A DNA stretch of 9,087 nucleotides, taken from assembly GCA_027858355.1 (NCBI GenBank), contig JAQICW010000504.1, positions 1 to 9,087 on the forward strand. The letters run 5' to 3'. The DNA comes from Desulfobacula sp. (lineage in GTDB: Bacteria > Desulfobacterota > Desulfobacteria > Desulfobacterales > Desulfobacteraceae). How positions within the stretch are numbered: position 1 is the first letter of the stretch; each line of letters begins with the position of its first letter. Positions 6,893-9,087 of this stretch are shown piece after piece. A model generated the notes under the pieces. It searched no databases. It worked only from the letters and a program-made list of their open reading frames with translations, and was not told the DNA's origin. A program made the position numbers and the translations under genes.

Positions 6893-6910
6893 ACTATCTT
6901 GACTATCTTG
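6893..6910 (+). repeat. Tandem 9-bp repeat at the toxin-antitoxin promoter
   Basis: ACTATCTTG occurs twice back to back and overlaps the -35 element of the promoter below. It could be a binding site for the antitoxin or the toxin-antitoxin complex, as these modules usually repress themselves. The repeat also lies at the decayed 5' end of the pseudogene. Confidence 0.5.
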
Positions 6911-6927
6911 ATTTAAATAGGTATACT
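6899..6927 (+). promoter_or_regulatory. Predicted sigma-70 promoter of the toxin-antitoxin operon
   Basis: TTGACT (6899-6904), 17-nt spacer, TATACT (6922-6927): one mismatch from consensus in each box. Transcription would start near 6934, about 27 nt before the ATG. The RBS AGGAG (6950-6954) is 6 nt from the start codon. Confidence 0.7.
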
Positions 6928-6960
6928 GGGTCTAATGGTTCATTTAATTAGGAGTGTATA

Positions 6961-7188
6961 ATGATTATTAATGTATCTGAAGCCAAAGCCAACCTCTCGA
7001 AACTTATTGATATGGCATATCATGGTGAAGAGGTAATAATTGCCAAGAATAACTTACCACTTGTAGAGTTGATAGTTCATAAACCTAAAGCGAAGCGTAA
7101 ACTTGGCCTGCTTGCAGGACAAATAGATATTCCTGATAACTTCATGGAAGAGGATGAAGAAATTAATACCATGTTTTATGGTGTTTAG
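6961..7188 (+). CDS. Type II antitoxin, Phd/YefM family (partner of VapC)
   Basis: A 75-aa protein with the Phd/YefM N-terminal pattern: 'INVSEAKANLSKLIDMAYHGEEVIIAKNNLPLVEL' condensed as the AK..LS.L......GEE..I......P...L signature over residues 3-37. This part dimerises and binds the operator DNA. The C-terminal tail (about 48-75, 'LGLLAGQIDIPDNF' then an acidic stretch ending 'MFYGV') matches the toxin-binding tail typical of antitoxins paired with PIN toxins. The toxin gene starts 2 bp after its stop, giving translational coupling. It probably neutralises the toxin and represses the shared promoter, which carries a tandem 9-bp repeat at its -35 box. The RBS AGGAG with 6-nt spacing supports this start. 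Confidence 0.9.
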   Translation: MIINVSEAKANLSKLIDMAYHGEEVIIAKNNLPLVELIVHKPKAKRKLGLLAGQIDIPDNFMEEDEEINTMFYGV

Positions 7189-7190
7189 TC

Positions 7191-7562
7191 GTGAAAATAT
7201 TAATTGACACGCACATTTTTTTGTGGATGTTGTCATGCCCTGAAAAAATCAATGCGAAACGACTTTATGAACTGGAGTCTCCGGCGAATGAAGTTTTTTT
7301 AAGTGCTATGAGTATCGCAGAGCTTATGATTAAATCTTCGATTGGTAAAATTAATATTGAATTTGATCCGCTTGAAATGACAGAGAAAATGCAGGTTGAT
7401 GTATTGGATTTTTCAGGCACTCATGCGATTACTCTGGGTAAATTACCACTTCACCATAAAGATCCTTTTGACCGGATGATACTTGCACAAGCTATTGTCA
7501 ACAAGCTTGCCCTGATGTCTGATGATTCAAAATTTTTAAAATATAGTTGTAAAATTATTTAA
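7191..7562 (+). CDS. vapC: PIN-domain ribonuclease toxin, VapC family
   Basis: A 123-aa PIN-domain protein, usual length for VapC. The acidic catalytic set is visible: Asp6 in 'ILIDTHIFLW', Glu44 in 'SIAELMIK', Asp94 in 'DPFDRMILAQA', and Asp111/112 in 'LMSDD'. These residues coordinate Mg2+ for RNA cleavage, and family members cut tRNA or rRNA to stop translation. The start is GTG at 7191, 2 bp after the antitoxin TAG, with no strong Shine-Dalgarno of its own, so translation is probably coupled to the antitoxin, which keeps antitoxin in excess. All expected catalytic residues are present, so the toxin looks intact. The pair is on the opposite strand to the two ATPase/OmpA copies that flank it and carries its own promoter, as expected for a mobile or accessory module. 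The specific RNA target cannot be told from sequence. Confidence 0.92.
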   Translation: MKILIDTHIFLWMLSCPEKINAKRLYELESPANEVFLSAMSIAELMIKSSIGKINIEFDPLEMTEKMQVDVLDFSGTHAITLGKLPLHHKDPFDRMILAQAIVNKLALMSDDSKFLKYSCKII

Positions 7563-7690
7563 CAAAGCACATTGTTGATAATCTGCAAGTGTTCGGGATT
7601 GACTTTTAGTCCGCCGGATTTTTAAGCATCACTGCTATAAAACCGGAAACATCATTCAGTGCGGAAAGAGAAACAGCTCCAGATTAAAAT

Positions 7691-9087
7691 CTATTCAAGC
7701 ATTTCAATTTCAACACGGCGGTTCATCGTCCTGCCCCAGGCTGTATCATTGCTTTCAACTGGGTTTTTACTTCCTAAGCCTTGAATTTTTATCTGGTCTG
7801 GTCTTACGCCTTTTCCAAGAAGAAAGCTTTTGACAATATTTGCCCTGAATCCTGACAATTTTTGATTATATTTCTGAATTCCTTCAGAATCTGTATAGCC
7901 TGTGACCAATATTTTTGCTTCAGGGTGCATTGACAGAATGTCTGCAAAAGTTTTTAGATTTTCAAAACCGGTTTCTGTAAAATCATTGGTATTATATTTA
8001 AATCTGACGATTACCCTATCTTCTGGCAGCAAAGGAATTTTATTTTTATTTTCAAATCCCTGTTTGTTTGACTGGTCTTGATCACCATCCATGATCAGCT
8101 CAGTACCAGGTACCAGCACCTTTTCCGGAACAGAATTTAAGGGTTCAGGTTTAATGGCCTGGATTAAATTTGTCTGGATTGGATGTATTGGTATTGTTTC
8201 GTCCAATTTTATTATTTTGATAGGTTTTGAGACGATTACATCAGCTCCCTGTTTTTTAGCTTCTTTGTCAATCATATTTGGGGAGAGGTTTTGGCTGTGA
8301 TTTTCTTTGGTTACAGGCTTGGGATCTTCAGGAGCCTGGTTTGGTTCTATCTGTAAATGTTGAAAATATTGTTGAAGGGAATCAGGTAGAATTGAAATGA
8401 TTTGATTTTTTAAAACAATGAGGCTGTTACTGGTCATTGATAAAGAATTTTTAAATTGATTCGGAAAGATAAAAAACAATAAAAAGATAAAAATTGATAC
8501 AAACGCTATTGCTCCAAATAAAAATAATTTCTTTTTTTTCTTTTCAGGATTTTTCGGAGGCAGTATGTAGGCTCGGGATTTTATCACGGGTGCTGGCTTG
8601 GAATGGTTGTCGGCAAAACCGTTTATGTCCCGGTTTCTGACATGGGCGGGTATTTTTAACTCTTTGGCACATTCCCTGACAATAAGGCCGTCAATTATGG
8701 TTTTATCCTTTACATAGCCTGACAAAAGTGAATGATCACAGATGATATTGATCCTGCGGGGAAATCCTCCTGAGTACATGAATATTTCCTGCTCAGCAGA
8801 GATGTCAAAAATTGTTTCTGTGGTTCCGGCTACTTTTAACCGATACTTTATATATTCACAGGTTTCATCCGGGGTGAGGGGATCAAGGTTGTAATTTAAG
8901 GTCAGCCTCTGTCTTACTGCCCTGTTTTGGGGCTGGTTAAGGATTTCATTGAACTCATTCTGGCCTACAAAAAAGATATTAATCAGTTTTGCATCGGTTC
9001 TTTCGATATTTGATAAAAGGCGAATCTCTTCCAGCATTTCCTGGGTCAGGAGTTGGGATTCATCAATTATGAGCAATACTTTTTTTT
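7691..9087 (-). CDS. ExeA-like AAA ATPase / transmembrane / OmpA-domain fusion protein (5' end beyond window)
   Basis: Partial gene; at least 465 codons are visible and the reading frame is open to the right edge. Residue numbers here count from the TTG codon at 9076, which is internal: in-frame codons for 'KKV' precede it. Residues 1-145 are the second half of an ExeA/GspA-type ATPase: Walker B 'LIIDE', sensor 1 'FFVGQNEF' (35-42), arginines 55 and 57, and sensor 2 'GGFPRRIN' (103-110). Walker A lies outside the window, but the pseudogene copy shows it. A basic patch and one transmembrane helix (~184-203) follow, then a Pro/Lys-rich periplasmic linker (~205-350). An OmpA-like peptidoglycan-binding domain (~352-461) has 'VTGYTDSEG' (391-399), Asn404, Arg411 and 'NRRVEIE' (452-458). 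ExeA itself has the same plan with a different peptidoglycan-binding domain, and PEP-CTERM loci often carry a related ATPase. Likely role: ATP-driven assembly of an envelope export complex, anchored to peptidoglycan. Confidence 0.88.
   Translation of the reverse strand, partial: KKVLLIIDESQLLTQEMLEEIRLLSNIERTDAKLINIFFVGQNEFNEILNQPQNRAVRQRLTLNYNLDPLTPDETCEYIKYRLKVAGTTETIFDISAEQEIFMYSGGFPRRINIICDHSLLSGYVKDKTIIDGLIVRECAKELKIPAHVRNRDINGFADNHSKPAPVIKSRAYILPPKNPEKKKKKLFLFGAIAFVSIFIFLLFFIFPNQFKNSLSMTSNSLIVLKNQIISILPDSLQQYFQHLQIEPNQAPEDPKPVTKENHSQNLSPNMIDKEAKKQGADVIVSKPIKIIKLDETIPIHPIQTNLIQAIKPEPLNSVPEKVLVPGTELIMDGDQDQSNKQGFENKNKIPLLPEDRVIVRFKYNTNDFTETGFENLKTFADILSMHPEAKILVTGYTDSEGIQKYNQKLSGFRANIVKSFLLGKGVRPDQIKIQGLGSKNPVESNDTAWGRTMNRRVEIEMLE

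Larger units (their letters stand above)
6325..6893 (-). pseudogene. Decayed ExeA-like ATPase / OmpA fusion gene (paralogue of the gene at 7691-9087)
   Basis: The right part encodes the start of an ExeA-type AAA ATPase: 'YLENRHNKEALATLKYGIL' and Walker A 'GDVGTGKTS' (open to about 6591). The expected continuation 'GSFLVHFKHFLIEAYENKK' is present but in another frame, so there is a 1-nt frameshift near 6625. The Walker B stretch 'VLLIIDESQLL' is in a third frame: the homopolymer at 6566-6573 has 8 A residues on the coding strand where 9 would keep frame. At 6495-6500 the sequence jumps from the codons after Walker B straight to the C-terminal OmpA segment, which runs to TAG at 6325-6327. Relative to the intact copy 1148 bp are missing, and this also breaks the frame. 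The first ~20-30 codons are absent too: an in-frame TAG stands at 6894-6896. With three frame breaks and no start it cannot make a functional protein. Confidence 0.9.

Noticed and set aside
7614..7646. Imperfect hairpin (CCGG...CCGG) between the convergent toxin and ATPase genes as a terminator
   Set aside because: The stem has a bulge and an internal mismatch loop, and neither strand has a T-tract after it; at most a weak structure.
9074..9076. TTG at 9076 as the start of the ATPase/OmpA protein
   Set aside because: It falls in the middle of Walker B; in-frame codons for KKV precede it and the pseudogene copy shows a whole Walker A region upstream, so the gene continues past the window edge.

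Overview
The window is AT-rich Gram-negative DNA. A PEP-CTERM/exosortase-type surface protein, a PrsT-like TPR lipoprotein, an ExeA-type ATPase, an outer-membrane barrel and a candidate sigma-54 promoter together suggest an anaerobic deltaproteobacterium (Desulfobacterota, perhaps Desulfobacterales). The taxonomic placement is inference from gene content; no rRNA or other marker gene is present.

Left part (107-5102, minus strand): a three-gene envelope operon, read right to left. It encodes a 762-aa TPR-repeat lipoprotein resembling PrsT of PEP-CTERM systems, a 260-aa periplasmic LolA-fold protein of the TP_0789 type, and a 624-aa AMIN-domain plus beta-barrel protein of the DUF1302 type. The first two genes abut or overlap by 4 bp and the third follows after 53 bp. 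A near-consensus sigma-70 promoter (TTGACA-N16-TATACT) lies upstream of the TPR gene. Together the products would form an inner-leaflet lipoprotein, a soluble lipid-binding carrier and an outer-membrane barrel, a plausible cross-envelope export path.

Middle (5103-6309): a 436-bp divergent intergenic region holds the operon promoter, several short inverted repeats and, facing right, a GG-N10-GC (sigma-54 type) promoter followed by a leader hairpin. It drives a 237-aa secreted PEP-CTERM protein, probably of the choice-of-anchor N type, which ends at a clear rho-independent terminator.

Right part (6325-9087): a minus-strand pseudogene keeps the Walker A and Walker B parts of an ExeA-like ATPase fused by a 1148-bp deletion to the last ~57 codons of an OmpA-like domain. 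The deletion ended in a 6-bp microhomology. Next comes a plus-strand Phd/VapC-type toxin-antitoxin pair with its own strong promoter. Last is the intact paralogue of the pseudogene, an ExeA-like ATPase-transmembrane-OmpA fusion, running off the right edge and missing its N-terminus and Walker A there. No exosortase, sigma-54 activator (PrsR) or histidine kinase (PrsK) is inside the window.
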